Source: Chthonobacter rhizosphaerae | GTDB lineage: Bacteria > Pseudomonadota > Alphaproteobacteria > Rhizobiales > Pleomorphomonadaceae | Assembly: GCF_013839525.1 (NCBI RefSeq) | Contig: NZ_JACDIS010000001.1 | Location: 620,001 to 684,000 of the forward strand | DNA: 64,000 nt | Direction: 5' to 3' | Shown here: positions 38,314 through 48,034 of the stretch, one piece after another | How the letters are laid out: each line of letters begins with the position of its first letter | Numbering within the stretch: position 1 is the first letter of the stretch | Made by a program: the position numbers and the translations under genes | Notes under the pieces: model-generated | What the model saw: only the letters and a program-made list of their open reading frames with translations | Databases searched by the model: none | What the model was told of the DNA's origin: nothing

Positions 38314-39426
38314 ATGGCGACCCACAGCCTCTTCCTCCTGCCCGGCGACGGGATCGGCCCCGAGATCATGGCGGAGGTGAAGGGGCTGATCGATCTCCTC
38401 AACGCGCGCGGGATCGCGAGCTTCACCACCGACGAGGGTCTCGTCGGCGGCGCGGCCTACGACGCCCACGGGGCGGCCATCTCGGAAGCCGACATGGCGA
38501 AGGCGCTCGCCGCCGACGCGGTGCTGTTCGGCGCCGTCGGCGGGCCGAAGTGGGACGGCGTGCCCTACGCGGTGCGCCCGGAGGCGGGCCTCCTCAGGCT
38601 TCGCAAGGATCTCGGCCTCTTCGCCAACCTGCGTCCCGCCATCTGCTACCCGGCGCTCGCCGACGCCTCCAGCCTGAAGCGCGAGGTGGTCGAGGGTCTC
38701 GACATCCTGATCGTGCGCGAGCTCACCGGCGGCGTCTACTTCGGCGAGCCGAAGGAGATCGTCACCCTGGAGGACGGCCAGAAGCGCGCCGTCGACACCC
38801 AGCTCTACACCACGTCCGAGATCGAGCGGATCGCCCGGGTGGCGTTCGACCTCGCCCGCACCCGCGGCGGCCGGGTGGCATCCGCCGAGAAGCGCAACGT
38901 CATGAAGTCCGGCGTGCTCTGGAACCAGGTGGTGACCCGGGTCGGCAAGGACGAGTATCCGGACGTGGCGCTCGAGCACGTGCTCGCCGACAACTGCGCC
39001 ATGCAGCTCGTCCGCTGGCCGAAGCAGTATGACGTGATCGTCTGCGACAACCTGTTCGGCGACATCCTGTCCGACGTGGCCGCCATGCTGACCGGCTCGC
39101 TCGGCATGCTGCCGTCCGCCTCCCTCGGCGCCCCGGACCCGGCGACCGGAACCCGCAAGGCGCTCTACGAGCCCGTGCACGGCTCGGCCCCCGACATCGC
39201 CGGCAAGGGGATCGCGAACCCGATCGCCATGATCGCGTCCTTCGCCATGGCGCTGCGCTACTCGTTCGGCCTCGTGGACCTTTCCGACAAGCTCGACCAG
39301 GCCATCGCGGCCGTGCTCGCCCGAGGTCTTCGCACCCGCGACATCGGCGGCGACGGGGCGACGCTGGTCTCCACGCGCGAGATGGGCGAGGCTATCCGGA
39401 CCGAGTTCCAGGCCCTGCTCGGCTGA
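38314..39426 (+). CDS. leuB: 3-isopropylmalate dehydrogenase
   Basis: A 370-residue NAD-dependent oxidative decarboxylase of leucine synthesis. It opens [20 protein letters not shown], has [16 protein letters not shown], the substrate-binding [25 protein letters not shown] with the catalytic Lys region, and [20 protein letters not shown] near the C-terminus. [16 protein letters not shown] is the NAD site. Length is standard for the bacterial dimer. Confidence 0.98.
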   Translation: MATHSLFLLPGDGIGPEIMAEVKGLIDLLNARGIASFTTDEGLVGGAAYDAHGAAISEADMAKALAADAVLFGAVGGPKWDGVPYAVRPEAGLLRLRKDLGLFANLRPAICYPALADASSLKREVVEGLDILIVRELTGGVYFGEPKEIVTLEDGQKRAVDTQLYTTSEIERIARVAFDLARTRGGRVASAEKRNVMKSGVLWNQVVTRVGKDEYPDVALEHVLADNCAMQLVRWPKQYDVIVCDNLFGDILSDVAAMLTGSLGMLPSASLGAPDPATGTRKALYEPVHGSAPDIAGKGIANPIAMIASFAMALRYSFGLVDLSDKLDQAIAAVLARGLRTRDIGGDGATLVSTREMGEAIRTEFQALLG

Positions 39427-39615
39427 GCGGGGCGGCGGGGGGATCCCGCCCGGGTTCCTCACGAAAATGTCAAAAACCGAATGCTTAACTTTGCGTCCCC
39501 CGACCATACATCAGGCTCAGGCGGTCGCGTCCGATATTCGGTAGTGCCCCCCGTCTCGCCGAGGACGGGCCGCCCCGCTGGAGATCCCTCCCAGCGAAGC
39601 GTCTGCCAGGACGCC

Positions 39616-39652
39616 GCGCCCAGTCTCCCCCGGGACTGGGCGCTCCTGTTTC
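39616..39652 (+). terminator. Hairpin in the leuB-exonuclease III spacer
   Basis: GCGCCCAGTC (39616-39625) pairs with GACTGGGCGC (39634-39643), 10 bp with an 8-nt loop, followed by TCCTGTTTC. It lies 190 bp after leuB and 55 bp before the next ATG, so it may be a terminator or a leader structure. A TTAACT near 39484 marks a possible promoter between leuB and this hairpin. Confidence 0.45.
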
Positions 39653-39698
39653 CGGTCCACGGTCGCCTCCGATCCCGATCCCCGCGGAAGGACCTCCC

Positions 39699-40535
39699 AT
39701 GACAGCGGCGTTCGCCGTCGCCAGGCCGTCTCCCCTGACCGTCGCGACCTGGAACATCAATTCCGTCCGGATGCGGCTCGGCATCGTGACCCGCTTCCTG
39801 GAGACGGAGGCGCCCGACGTGCTCTGCCTCCAGGAGACCAAGTGCGGCGACGGCCAGTTCCCGACCGCCGCCTTCCGCAGGATCGGCTACGGCCACGTGG
39901 CGCTCAACGGCGGCAAGGGCGGCTGGCACGGGGTGGCGATCGTCTCCCGGCTGCCGCTCGGCGACGTGGCGGTGCGCTCCTTCTGCGGCAAGGGCGACCC
40001 TCGCCACGTGACCGCCAGCGTGGACGTGGGCGGCCGGCGGGTGCGGCTGCACAACTTCTACGTCCCCGCCGGCGGCGACGAACCGGACGTGGAGGTAAAC
40101 CCGAAGTTCGCCCACAAGATGGACTTCCTGGCCGAGATGGCCGCCTGGCTTCCCCATGCGCGTGACGAGGGCGCCACGCTGGTGGTGGGCGACCTCAACG
40201 TCGCCCCCTACGAGACCGACGTTTGGTCGCACAAGGCGCTCGTCCGGATGGTCAGCCACACGCCGGAGGAATGCGCCGCCCTGGAGAAGGTGCGGCTCGA
40301 CGGCGGCTGGGTGGACATCGCCCGCCGGTTCATTCCCGTGGAGCAGAAGGTCTACACGTGGTGGAGCTACCGCGCGAAGGACTGGCGCTCCGCCGACAAG
40401 GGCCGCCGTCTCGACCACGTCTGGGCGACGCCGGACCTTGCCGAGCGGGCGACCGCCTTCCGGATCCTGAAGGACGCGCGCGACTGGCCGCGCCCCTCCG
40501 ACCATGTGCCTCTGATGGCGACCTTCTCGCTCTGA
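39699..40535 (+). CDS. xthA: Exodeoxyribonuclease III
   Basis: A 278-residue AP endonuclease/3'-exonuclease for base-excision repair. LTVATWNINSVRMRLG supplies the N-terminal catalytic Asn region, LCLQETKC the metal-binding Glu, VVGDLNVAP the Asp/Asn pair, TWWSYRAKDW a substrate loop, RLDHVWATPDL and PSDHVPLMATF the terminal Asp-His pair. GGAAGGA precedes the ATG. It converges on a cNMP-binding protein gene. Confidence 0.97.
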   Translation: MTAAFAVARPSPLTVATWNINSVRMRLGIVTRFLETEAPDVLCLQETKCGDGQFPTAAFRRIGYGHVALNGGKGGWHGVAIVSRLPLGDVAVRSFCGKGDPRHVTASVDVGGRRVRLHNFYVPAGGDEPDVEVNPKFAHKMDFLAEMAAWLPHARDEGATLVVGDLNVAPYETDVWSHKALVRMVSHTPEECAALEKVRLDGGWVDIARRFIPVEQKVYTWWSYRAKDWRSADKGRRLDHVWATPDLAERATAFRILKDARDWPRPSDHVPLMATFSL

Positions 40536-40560
40536 GCCGGGTTTCGGGGGCGCGAGGGCC

Positions 40561-41025
40561 TCAGAGATCCTCGATGGCGTCCAGGCGGGCCTGGACGGCC
40601 GCGAGCGCGGCGGCCGTCTCCCTCAGCCCGTCCGCGATCCGCGCCTTCAGGCCCTCGGCGATCTCGGGATATTCCTGCAGCATGCGGCGGAAGAGCGCGC
40701 GTCGGATCTGGATCGCCGTGACCGGCCCCCGCGCCACCGCCGTGAACGGGCGGACGCCGTCGACCAGCAGCGCCATCTCGCCCAGCATGATGCCGGGCCC
40801 GACCTCCGTCTCGCCGCCGCCCTGGTCGTCCGGCGCTTCGAGCGCGACGCTTCCTTCGGCGATCACGAACGCCGAATCGGCCCGTTCGCCGGCGGCGAAC
40901 AGGCGCTGGCCATCCCGGAAGCTGCGGTTCTCGGCGGAAAATGCCAGGAGGCGCAGCTTGTCCTCGGTGAATTCCGCGAGGAAGGGGAGGCTTTCAAGAA
41001 GTCTGACGTCGCTTTCAAGGCTCAT
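40561..41025 (-). CDS. Cyclic nucleotide-binding domain protein without DNA-binding domain
   Basis: A 154-residue protein consisting of one cNMP-binding beta roll (about 12-125): FLAEFTEDKLRLLAFSAENR, LFAAGERADSAFVIAEGSVA, and GIMLGEMALLVDGVRPFTAV. The phosphate cassette GEMALLVDGVRP lacks the full canonical FGELALL-RSA pattern but keeps the Glu. The C-terminus is a short helix (LRETAAALAAVQARLDAIED) rather than a winged helix, so it is not a Crp regulator. It sits 53 bp downstream of a response regulator gene on the same strand. Ligand and partner unknown. Confidence 0.85.
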   Translation of the reverse strand: MSLESDVRLLESLPFLAEFTEDKLRLLAFSAENRSFRDGQRLFAAGERADSAFVIAEGSVALEAPDDQGGGETEVGPGIMLGEMALLVDGVRPFTAVARGPVTAIQIRRALFRRMLQEYPEIAEGLKARIADGLRETAAALAAVQARLDAIEDL

Positions 41026-41078
41026 TCGACGGCCTGATCACCTCCTCTGTCGCCGCCGGTCCGGCGGCGCGGATCGGA

Positions 41079-41762
41079 TCACGGGACTAGCTTGTATCCG
41101 CCGCCCTCGGTGACGAGCAACTGCGCGTTGGACGGATCCTTCTCGATCTTCTGCCGGAGCCGGTAGATGTGCGTTTCAAGCGTGTGGGTGGTGATGCCGG
41201 CATTGTAGCCCCACACCTCGTGGAGAAGCACGTCCCGGGTGATCACCTTCTCGCCCGCCCGGTAGAGGTATTTCAGGATCGACGTCTCCTTCTCGGTCAG
41301 CCGCACCTTGCCGCCCTTGCCGTCCACCAGCAGCTTGGCGCTCGGCCGGAACGTGTAGGGACCGATGGTGAAGACCGCCTCCTCGGACTGTTCGTGCTGG
41401 CGCAGCTGGGCGCGCAGGCGGGCGAGCAGCACGGCGAACTTGAACGGCTTCGTCACGTAGTCGTTGGCGCCGGCCTCCAGGCCCAGGATCTGGTCGCTGT
41501 CGCTGTCGTGGCCGGTCAGCATGATGATCGGGCTGGCGAAGCCGCCCTTGCGCAGGATCTTCACCGCCTCCCGGCCGTCCATGTCGGGCAGGCCCACGTC
41601 CATCAGCACCAGGTCCACGTGCGCGGCCCGGGCCGCCTGCACGCCCTTCGTGGCCGTCTCCGCCTCCAGCGGCTCGAACTCCTCGTAGAGCGAGAGCTGC
41701 TCGACGAGGGCTTCCCGGAGGTCCGCATCGTCGTCGACGATCAGGATCTTGCGCGCGGTCAT
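41079..41762 (-). CDS. OmpR/PhoB-family response regulator
   Basis: A 227-residue transcription factor. The receiver domain (about 5-118) starts KILIVDDDADLREAL with the acidic pocket, D55 in VLMDVGLPDMDG as phospho-acceptor, T in IIMLTGHDSD and K in YVTKPF. A winged helix (about 130-226) has LTEKETSILKYLYRAGEKV, VITRDVLLHEVWGY and THTLETHIYRLRQKIE. No sensor kinase is adjacent, so it is an orphan in this window. The ATG at 41760-41762 gives MTARKILIVDDD; an upstream in-frame start adds only basic residues. It diverges from an L,D-transpeptidase gene. Confidence 0.92.
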   Translation of the reverse strand: MTARKILIVDDDADLREALVEQLSLYEEFEPLEAETATKGVQAARAAHVDLVLMDVGLPDMDGREAVKILRKGGFASPIIMLTGHDSDSDQILGLEAGANDYVTKPFKFAVLLARLRAQLRQHEQSEEAVFTIGPYTFRPSAKLLVDGKGGKVRLTEKETSILKYLYRAGEKVITRDVLLHEVWGYNAGITTHTLETHIYRLRQKIEKDPSNAQLLVTEGGGYKLVP

Positions 41763-41876
41763 GCGGTGGTCTCTTGCGAAAGGAGCTGTTGCGGAGGGTC
41801 GCCGCCTGGAAAATGCGGCGATAGGCATTCACTATCGTGGCCGAAAAGACCGATTTTCGATAGGGGGTCAAGACCG

Positions 41877-42488
41877 ATGCACGTGACGCACGCGAAGGTG
41901 AAGACCGCGAGAGGCGCCATCACGCGGCTTTCACTGCGCGTCCTGTCGTCGTCAGCCCGGCGCGGGCGCCTGGAGGCTCCGGGCGTCTCGGTGCCCTGCG
42001 CCCTCGGCCGGACCGGAATCACCCGGCTGAAACGCGAGGGCGACGGCGCCACCCCGGCCGGAGGGCTGCGCATTCTCGGCGGCTGGTACCGGCCCGACCG
42101 GTTCCGCGTCCGCCCCGCCGGCGCCTTGCCGCTTCGACCCTTGCGGCGGGACGACGGCTGGGGCGACGACCCGGCGGACAGGAACTACAACCGCTGGGTC
42201 CGACGTCCCTACCCGTCGAGCCACGAGGCGCTCTGGCGCGACGACGGCCTCTACGGCGTGGTCCTGGTGCTCGACTGGAACCTCAGGCCGCGCGCCCGCG
42301 GGCGCGGCAGCGCGATCTTCTTCCACCTGGAGCGGCCGGACGGCGGGCCGACCGCCGGCTGCGTCGCCGTTTCGGAAGCCGACATGCGCCGGCTGCTCGC
42401 CCGGCTCGCCCCCGGCGCGGTCCTCCACGTGGGCGGCGGGCCGGGTCGACCGCTCGGTTCGGCGCCCGTCAGATCGCCGCGCCGGTGA
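41877..42488 (+). CDS. L,D-transpeptidase (YkuD family)
   Basis: A 203-residue protein of the COG3786 YkuD group. VPCALGRTGITRLKREGDGA is the domain opening, and the active site is FFHLERPDGGPTAGCVAVS with the catalytic His and Cys. Such enzymes make 3-3 peptidoglycan cross-links or attach proteins to murein in the periplasm. No clear signal peptide is seen at the start (MHVTHAKVKTARGAIT), a known feature of this subgroup. AGGGGGT lies before the ATG at 41877. The 3' end overlaps the convergent UbiH-type gene by 20 bp. Confidence 0.85.
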   Translation: MHVTHAKVKTARGAITRLSLRVLSSSARRGRLEAPGVSVPCALGRTGITRLKREGDGATPAGGLRILGGWYRPDRFRVRPAGALPLRPLRRDDGWGDDPADRNYNRWVRRPYPSSHEALWRDDGLYGVVLVLDWNLRPRARGRGSAIFFHLERPDGGPTAGCVAVSEADMRRLLARLAPGAVLHVGGGPGRPLGSAPVRSPRR

Positions 42489-43698
42489 GAAGCTTCGGCT
42501 GGGCGCCGCCGCCGCCCGCCGCCTCGCCGATGAAGTAGCGCTTCAGCACGGGCAGCCTGTCCACGAGGCCGAGCCCCACGTCGCGCACGATCCGCACCGG
42601 CGCCAGGTCGTTGGAGAACAGACGGTTGAGCACGTCCGTCACCGCCGCCATCTGCCAGGTGTCGAACCGCCGCCAGCGCTCGTAGCCCTCCAGCACGTCG
42701 ATGGCGCCTGGATCCCCGCCGATCCGCAGCGCGTCCGCCAGCACCTCGGCGAGCGCCGCCACGTCGCGGAAGCCGAGGTTCAGCCCCTGGCCGGCGATCG
42801 GGTGGATGCCGTGGGCGGCGTCGCCGACGAGGGCGAAGCGAGGCTTCACGAAGTCGCGCGCCAGCGTGAGGCCGAGCGGATAGGCGACGCGCGGTCCGTC
42901 CACCCGGACCTCGCCGAGATGGTGGCCGAGCCGGCGGATCAGCTCCACCTCGAAGACCATGTCGTCGCCCCGCACCAGGCGGTCCGCCACCTCGGTGCGC
43001 TCGGTCCAGACCAGGGACGAGCGGTTGCCGGTGAGCGGCAGGGTGGCGAACGGGCCGGCCGGCAGGAAGTGCTCCTCGGCCCGGCCGTCGTGCGGACGCT
43101 CGTGCGCGATGGTGGTGACGATGCCCGACTGGCCGTAGGACCAGCTGGCCGTCCGGATGCCCGCGAAGGCGCGCAGGCGCGACCGGACCCCGTCGGCCGC
43201 CACCAGGAGCCGCCCGCGGAGCGTTCCGCCCGAGGCGAGCGTCACCCGGACGTCGTCGTCCCCGACCGAGAAGTCAGTGACCCGGTCCGGCGCGACGATC
43301 CGGACGCCGAGCGCCGCCGCCCGGTCGAGGAGCGCGCCCACCAGCCGGCCGTTCGGCACCATGTGGGCGAACGGTTCGCCGTCCTCGGTGCGGCCGTCGA
43401 AGGTGAGGAAGACCGGCCGCGTCACATCGTCCAGGCGGCTGTCGGTGACCACCATGTCGAGGATGGGCTGGGCGTCCGGCTCGATGGCGCTCCAGACGCC
43501 GAGGGTCTCCAGCATGCGCCGGGCTGCCGCCGCGATCGCAGAGGCGCGCAGATCGGCGGCCGCGTCGGCCGGCCGCCGCAGGTCGATCACCGCGACGGCG
43601 ATGCCCGGCACGGCGTCCGCCAGGGCGACCGCGAGGGAAAGGCCCACGTAGCCGCCGCCGGCGACCACCACGTCCGCATGCTGTTCAGACCCGGTCAT
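42469..43698 (-). CDS. UbiH/UbiF-family FAD-dependent hydroxylase
   Basis: A 409-residue flavoprotein monooxygenase probably acting in ubiquinone ring hydroxylation. The FAD motif VVVAGGGYVGLSLAVALAD (about 10-28), the DG motif LLVAADGVRSRLR near 168, and FALVGDAAHGIHPIAGQGLN near 290 are intact. The C-terminal helix DVLNRLFSNDLAPVRIVRD is typical of UbiH/UbiF/Coq6. The position specificity cannot be decided. Divergent from tesB; convergent overlap with the L,D-transpeptidase gene. Confidence 0.92.
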   Translation of the reverse strand: MTGSEQHADVVVAGGGYVGLSLAVALADAVPGIAVAVIDLRRPADAAADLRASAIAAAARRMLETLGVWSAIEPDAQPILDMVVTDSRLDDVTRPVFLTFDGRTEDGEPFAHMVPNGRLVGALLDRAAALGVRIVAPDRVTDFSVGDDDVRVTLASGGTLRGRLLVAADGVRSRLRAFAGIRTASWSYGQSGIVTTIAHERPHDGRAEEHFLPAGPFATLPLTGNRSSLVWTERTEVADRLVRGDDMVFEVELIRRLGHHLGEVRVDGPRVAYPLGLTLARDFVKPRFALVGDAAHGIHPIAGQGLNLGFRDVAALAEVLADALRIGGDPGAIDVLEGYERWRRFDTWQMAAVTDVLNRLFSNDLAPVRIVRDVGLGLVDRLPVLKRYFIGEAAGGGGAQPKLLTGAAI

Positions 43699-43823
43699 GT
43701 GCGTTCCGTTCCTGCTGGGCGGCAGCCTTTCACTTGACGTAAAGGTCAGCTGCGCCTCTGATGCTCGCTCCCGGACCGCCGACGCCCCGACCGCGCCGCC
43801 GATCCCCTTTGGAGTTGTCCTTC

Positions 43824-44681
43824 ATGTCGCCCGTCGAAGCGCTGCTGTCCACCCTGGATCTGGAAGTCCTGGAGCAGAACCTCTACCGGGGCGTCTCGCC
43901 GACCGTGGGATGGCAGCGGGTGTTCGGCGGGCAGGTGATCGCCCAGGCTCTGGTGGCGGCCCAGCGGACCGTGGACGCCAGCCGGCCGGTGCACTCCCTG
44001 CACGGCTACTTCCTGCTGCCGGGCGACCCCAAGGTGCCGATCGTCTACGAGGTCGACCGGATCCGCGACGGCGGGTCCTTCACGACCCGCCGGGTGGTGG
44101 CGATCCAGCACGGGCGCGCCATCTTCGCCATGTCGGCCTCCTTCCACGGCGACGAGGAAGGCCTGTCGCACCAGATCGACATGCCGCAGGTGCCCCAGCC
44201 GGAGGACCTTCCCTCCGACGCCGAGTTCGCCGCCGCCATCGCGCGGTTCGCCCCGGAACCGGTGAAGCGCTACTGGCAGCGGCCCCGCCCGCTGGACCTC
44301 AGGCCGGTGGACCTCGGCCGCTATCTCGGACGCACCCCGTCGGACCCGCGACAGTACATCTGGGTGCGCGCGGCGGGGCCGGTGCCGGCGGAACCCGCCA
44401 TCCACCGGGCCGTTCTGGCCTACCTGTCCGACATGACCCTCCTCGACACCGCCCTCGTGGTCCACGGCCGCTCGGTGTTCGACCCGGGCCTGCAGGTGGC
44501 CAGCCTCGATCACGCCATGTGGTTCCACCGCCAGCCCATGACCGACGAGTGGATGCTCTACGCCCAGGACAGCCCGTCCACCTCCGGAGCGCGCGGCTTC
44601 ACCCGCGGATCTCTCTACGATCGGTCCGGCATTCTCCTCGCCTCCGTGGCCCAGGAAGGTCTGATCAGGCCCCGCGCATAG
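43824..44681 (+). CDS. tesB: Acyl-CoA thioesterase II
   Basis: A 285-residue double-hotdog thioesterase. LEVLEQNLYRGVSPTVGWQ, RVFGGQVIAQALVAA, VHSLHGYFLLPGDP, GGSFTTRRVVAIQHG form the first hotdog. YLSDMTLLDTAL holds the catalytic Asp, and SLDHAMWFHR and EGLIRPR close the second. It releases free fatty acids from acyl-CoA. GGAGTT lies upstream of the ATG at 43824. Full length. Confidence 0.96.
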   Translation: MSPVEALLSTLDLEVLEQNLYRGVSPTVGWQRVFGGQVIAQALVAAQRTVDASRPVHSLHGYFLLPGDPKVPIVYEVDRIRDGGSFTTRRVVAIQHGRAIFAMSASFHGDEEGLSHQIDMPQVPQPEDLPSDAEFAAAIARFAPEPVKRYWQRPRPLDLRPVDLGRYLGRTPSDPRQYIWVRAAGPVPAEPAIHRAVLAYLSDMTLLDTALVVHGRSVFDPGLQVASLDHAMWFHRQPMTDEWMLYAQDSPSTSGARGFTRGSLYDRSGILLASVAQEGLIRPRA

Positions 44682-45506
<825 letters not shown>

Positions 45507-45538
45507 ACTGCCCGCGCGTCATCCATGAGAGGAAGTCG

Positions 45539-46945
45539 ATGAAGACCATCAAGACACTTCTCGCAGCAGCACCGCTGATGGTGCTCGCTGCGACTGCCGT
45601 GTTCGCGCAGGATGCCGCGGCACCGGCGGCCGATGCGGCGGCGGCGGCCGCCCCGGCGGCGCCCGTGCCCGACAAGGGCGACACCACCTGGATGCTTCTG
45701 TCCACCATCCTGGTGATCCTGATGACCCTGCCGGGTCTCGCCCTGTTCTACGGAGGCCTCGTCCGCTCGAAGAACATCCTTTCGGTCCTGATGCAGGTCT
45801 TCATCGGCTTCTCGCTGATCGCCATCCTGTGGGTCGTCTACGGCTATTCCATCGCCTTCACCGGCCCGGGCACGGCCGAAGAGGTGACGGCGCTCTCGCC
45901 CTTCTTCGGCGGGCTCTCCAAGGCCTTCCTGTCGGGCGTGAAGCTCGACTCGCTGGCCGAGACCTTCACCCAGGGCGTGTTCATCCCCGAACTCACCTTC
46001 GTGATCTTCCAGCTCACCTTCGCGGGCATCACCCCGGCCCTCATCATCGGCGCCACCGCCGAGCGCATGAAGTTCTCGGCCGTGCTGTTCTTCCTGGTGC
46101 TGTGGTTCACCTTCTCCTACCTGCCCATGGCCCACATGGTCTGGTGGTGGGGCGGTCCGAGCGCGCCGGACGCGCCGACCGGCTACTTGTTCGCGGCCGG
46201 TGCCTATGACTTCGCCGGCGGCACCGTGGTGCACATCAACGCGGGCATCGCCGGCCTCGTGGCCGCCATCATGGTCGGTCCGCGCGTCGGCTACGGCAAG
46301 GAGAACATGGCGCCGCACAACCTGGTGTGGACCGTCATCGGCGCGAGCCTGCTCTGGGTCGGCTGGTTCGGCTTCAACGCCGGCTCCAATCTGGAGGCCA
46401 ACGGCCTGACCGCCCAGGCGATGCTCAACACCATCGTGGCCACCGCCGCGGCGGCGCTCGCCTGGACCTTCATGGAATGGCTGACCCGCGGTCATCCGAG
46501 CGCCCTCGGCGCGGCTTCGGGCGCCGTGGCGGGCCTTGTTGCCGTGACGCCGGCGGCGGGCTTCGCCGGCGCCGGCGGCGCGATCTTCATCGGCCTCGTG
46601 GCCGGCGTGGTCTGCCTCTGGGCCGTGGTGTGGCTGAAGGCCAAGCTGAAGTACGACGACAGCCTCGACGTGTTCGGCGTCCATGGCGTCGGCGGCATCG
46701 TGGGTGCCATCCTGACCGGCGTGGTCGCCTCGGAATCTCTCGGCGGCTTCCCGCTCGCCGGCTACGAGATGGGTACGCAGGTCTGGAACCAGATCCACGC
46801 GGTGCTGGTCTGCATCGTCTGGTCCACGGTGGTCTCGGTGGTCTCGCTGCTGATCGTCAAGTCGGTGATCGGGCTGCGCGTGCCGGAAGCGGCCGAGCGC
46901 GAGGGCCTGGACGTCACCACCCACGGCGAGCGCGCCTACAACTGA
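45539..46945 (+). CDS. amtB: Ammonium transporter
   Basis: A 468-residue Amt channel. A signal peptide (MKTIKTLLAAAPLMVLAATA, cleaved near VFA-Q) is followed by an Ala-rich linker and eleven transmembrane helices starting TTWMLLSTILVILMTLPGLA. GLVRSKN, the first pore His in GGTVVHINAGIAGL, and the second in DVFGVHGVGGIVGAILTG are conserved. It conducts ammonium across the inner membrane and is blocked by GlnK. AGAGGAAG precedes the ATG at 45539; the longer in-frame extension lies within glnK. A strong hairpin follows at 46955. Confidence 0.97.
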   Translation: MKTIKTLLAAAPLMVLAATAVFAQDAAAPAADAAAAAAPAAPVPDKGDTTWMLLSTILVILMTLPGLALFYGGLVRSKNILSVLMQVFIGFSLIAILWVVYGYSIAFTGPGTAEEVTALSPFFGGLSKAFLSGVKLDSLAETFTQGVFIPELTFVIFQLTFAGITPALIIGATAERMKFSAVLFFLVLWFTFSYLPMAHMVWWWGGPSAPDAPTGYLFAAGAYDFAGGTVVHINAGIAGLVAAIMVGPRVGYGKENMAPHNLVWTVIGASLLWVGWFGFNAGSNLEANGLTAQAMLNTIVATAAAALAWTFMEWLTRGHPSALGAASGAVAGLVAVTPAAGFAGAGGAIFIGLVAGVVCLWAVVWLKAKLKYDDSLDVFGVHGVGGIVGAILTGVVASESLGGFPLAGYEMGTQVWNQIHAVLVCIVWSTVVSVVSLLIVKSVIGLRVPEAAEREGLDVTTHGERAYN

Positions 46946-46954
46946 TCCCGACGA

Positions 46955-46993
46955 GGCTGCGGGCGGGGCTCCTGAAGCGCTCCGCCCGCAGCC
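46955..46993 (+). terminator. Hairpin after amtB
   Basis: GGCTGCGGGCGG (46955-46966) pairs with CCGCCCGCAGCC (46982-46993), 12 bp with a 15-nt loop, starting 10 bp after the amtB stop. There is no T-tract. It may reduce read-through into the second glnK or protect the glnK-amtB message. The rest of the 316-bp gap to 47261 shows no gene and no convincing sigma-54 site. Confidence 0.55.
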
Positions 46994-47261
46994 GTCCTTC
47001 GCCGGCCCGCACCGCCGGCGCCATTGCCGAAAATTGAGGCTGCCGAGACGGCCCGAGCGGGCCGAAAGGCAACAGGTCGCGGTTGCGGGACCGAAGACAT
47101 GCCGGCAAGATCAACCCGTGTTTGACGAGGCGACTGACCAGCCGCGGCCGGCACCGCGACGACCCGGTCGCCGCGACCGCCGCCGAACCGGTCTCCGGCG
47201 TCCCGCCCCCCATCGTCCGGCCGACAAGCCGGTCAGCATCCCCGTATCCAGGAGGAAGCTC

Positions 47262-47600
47262 ATGAAGATCGTCATGGCCATCATAAAGCCGTTCAAGCTC
47301 GACGAGGTCCGGGACGCGTTGACCGCCGTCGGCGTCCACGGGCTGACCGTGACCGAGGTGAAGGGCTATGGCCGCCAGAAGGGCCATACAGAGATCTACC
47401 GCGGGGCCGAATATGCCGTCAGCTTCCTGCCGAAGCTGAAGGTCGAGGTTGCCGTGTCCGGCGACCAGGTCGACAAGGTGGTGGACGCCATCGCGGCAGC
47501 CGCCAAGACCGGCCAGATTGGCGACGGCAAGGTGTTCGTCTACTCCATCGACCAGGCCCTGCGCATCCGCACCGGAGAGACGGCCGACGAGGCGCTCTGA
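47262..47600 (+). CDS. glnK: P-II nitrogen regulatory protein (GlnK/GlnB), second copy
   Basis: A 112-residue P-II protein highly similar to the copy upstream of amtB, with the same Y51 T-loop and the C-terminal KVFVYSIDQALRIRTGE. Differences cluster at residues 22-23, 60-75 and the C-terminus. A strong AGGAGG lies 7 bp before the ATG at 47262. It is separated from amtB by 316 bp and a hairpin, so it may be partly independent. GlnK and GlnB cannot be distinguished by sequence here; a canonical alphaproteobacterial glnB would be next to glnA, which is not in view. Confidence 0.94.
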   Translation: MKIVMAIIKPFKLDEVRDALTAVGVHGLTVTEVKGYGRQKGHTEIYRGAEYAVSFLPKLKVEVAVSGDQVDKVVDAIAAAAKTGQIGDGKVFVYSIDQALRIRTGETADEAL

Positions 47601-47830
47601 CGCTTGGCCCGGCGGGGCGGGCCGCGCCCGCCCGTCCCTTTCCTGGCGAAGACTCCGTTGCCGTCGGCGACTGATCGTGGTGGTGTTCGCGGTCGACACC
47701 GTTGCCCTCCAGAGCCCTGCGGGCGCCCACCCTCTCGCGAGTGCGGAAGATCGAACGCTCGTCTGACGATTGGGCGAGTGTGGGCGGAGAATCTTGCAGC
47801 ATTGTTTGAGCCGTCGAGAACCGTCCTGAA

Positions 47831-47856
47831 GAGGCCGCCCCACCCCGGGCGGCCTC
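47831..47856 (+). terminator. Hairpin downstream of the second glnK
   Basis: GAGGCCGCCC (47831-47840) pairs with GGGCGGCCTC (47847-47856), 10 bp with a 6-nt loop. It is 230 bp after glnK, followed by TCGGCG rather than a T-run. Confidence 0.5.
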
Positions 47857-47911
47857 TCGGCGTTCGGGCCTCAGGCCTGCACGCCCCGGCGGCACGACCG
47901 TGTCCGCGGAG

Positions 47912-47927
47912 TTAAACGGCGATTAAC
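47912..47927 (+). promoter_or_regulatory. CtrA binding box (TTAA-N7-TTAAC)
   Basis: TTAAACGGCGATTAAC matches the full CtrA consensus TTAA-N7-TTAAC with correct spacing, in DNA where TTAA is rare. It lies about 110 bp before the aminotransferase-ftsK unit, suggesting cell-cycle timing of ftsK transcription. Confidence 0.65.
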
Positions 47928-48034
47928 CACATGTTCGCTAGGCTGCATGTCGATGGAGCCGCCGGTTCGGGCGTCGACCCGTCGCCTCGCGCGCGACGCT
48001 GCGCCCGCCCCCTCACGGAGCCCGACCCCCGCCG

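Larger units (their letters stand above)
47601..48034. other. 434-bp intergenic region: hairpin and CtrA box
   Basis: No gene supported. It contains a terminator-like hairpin at 47831-47856 and the CtrA-type site at 47912-47927, followed by about 105 bp to the aminotransferase ATG. Confidence 0.55.

Noticed and set aside
46994-47240. A possible sigma-54 promoter for the second glnK
   Set aside because: TTGC words occur at 47024 and 47083, but no GG lies 10 bp ahead of the GC in either case.
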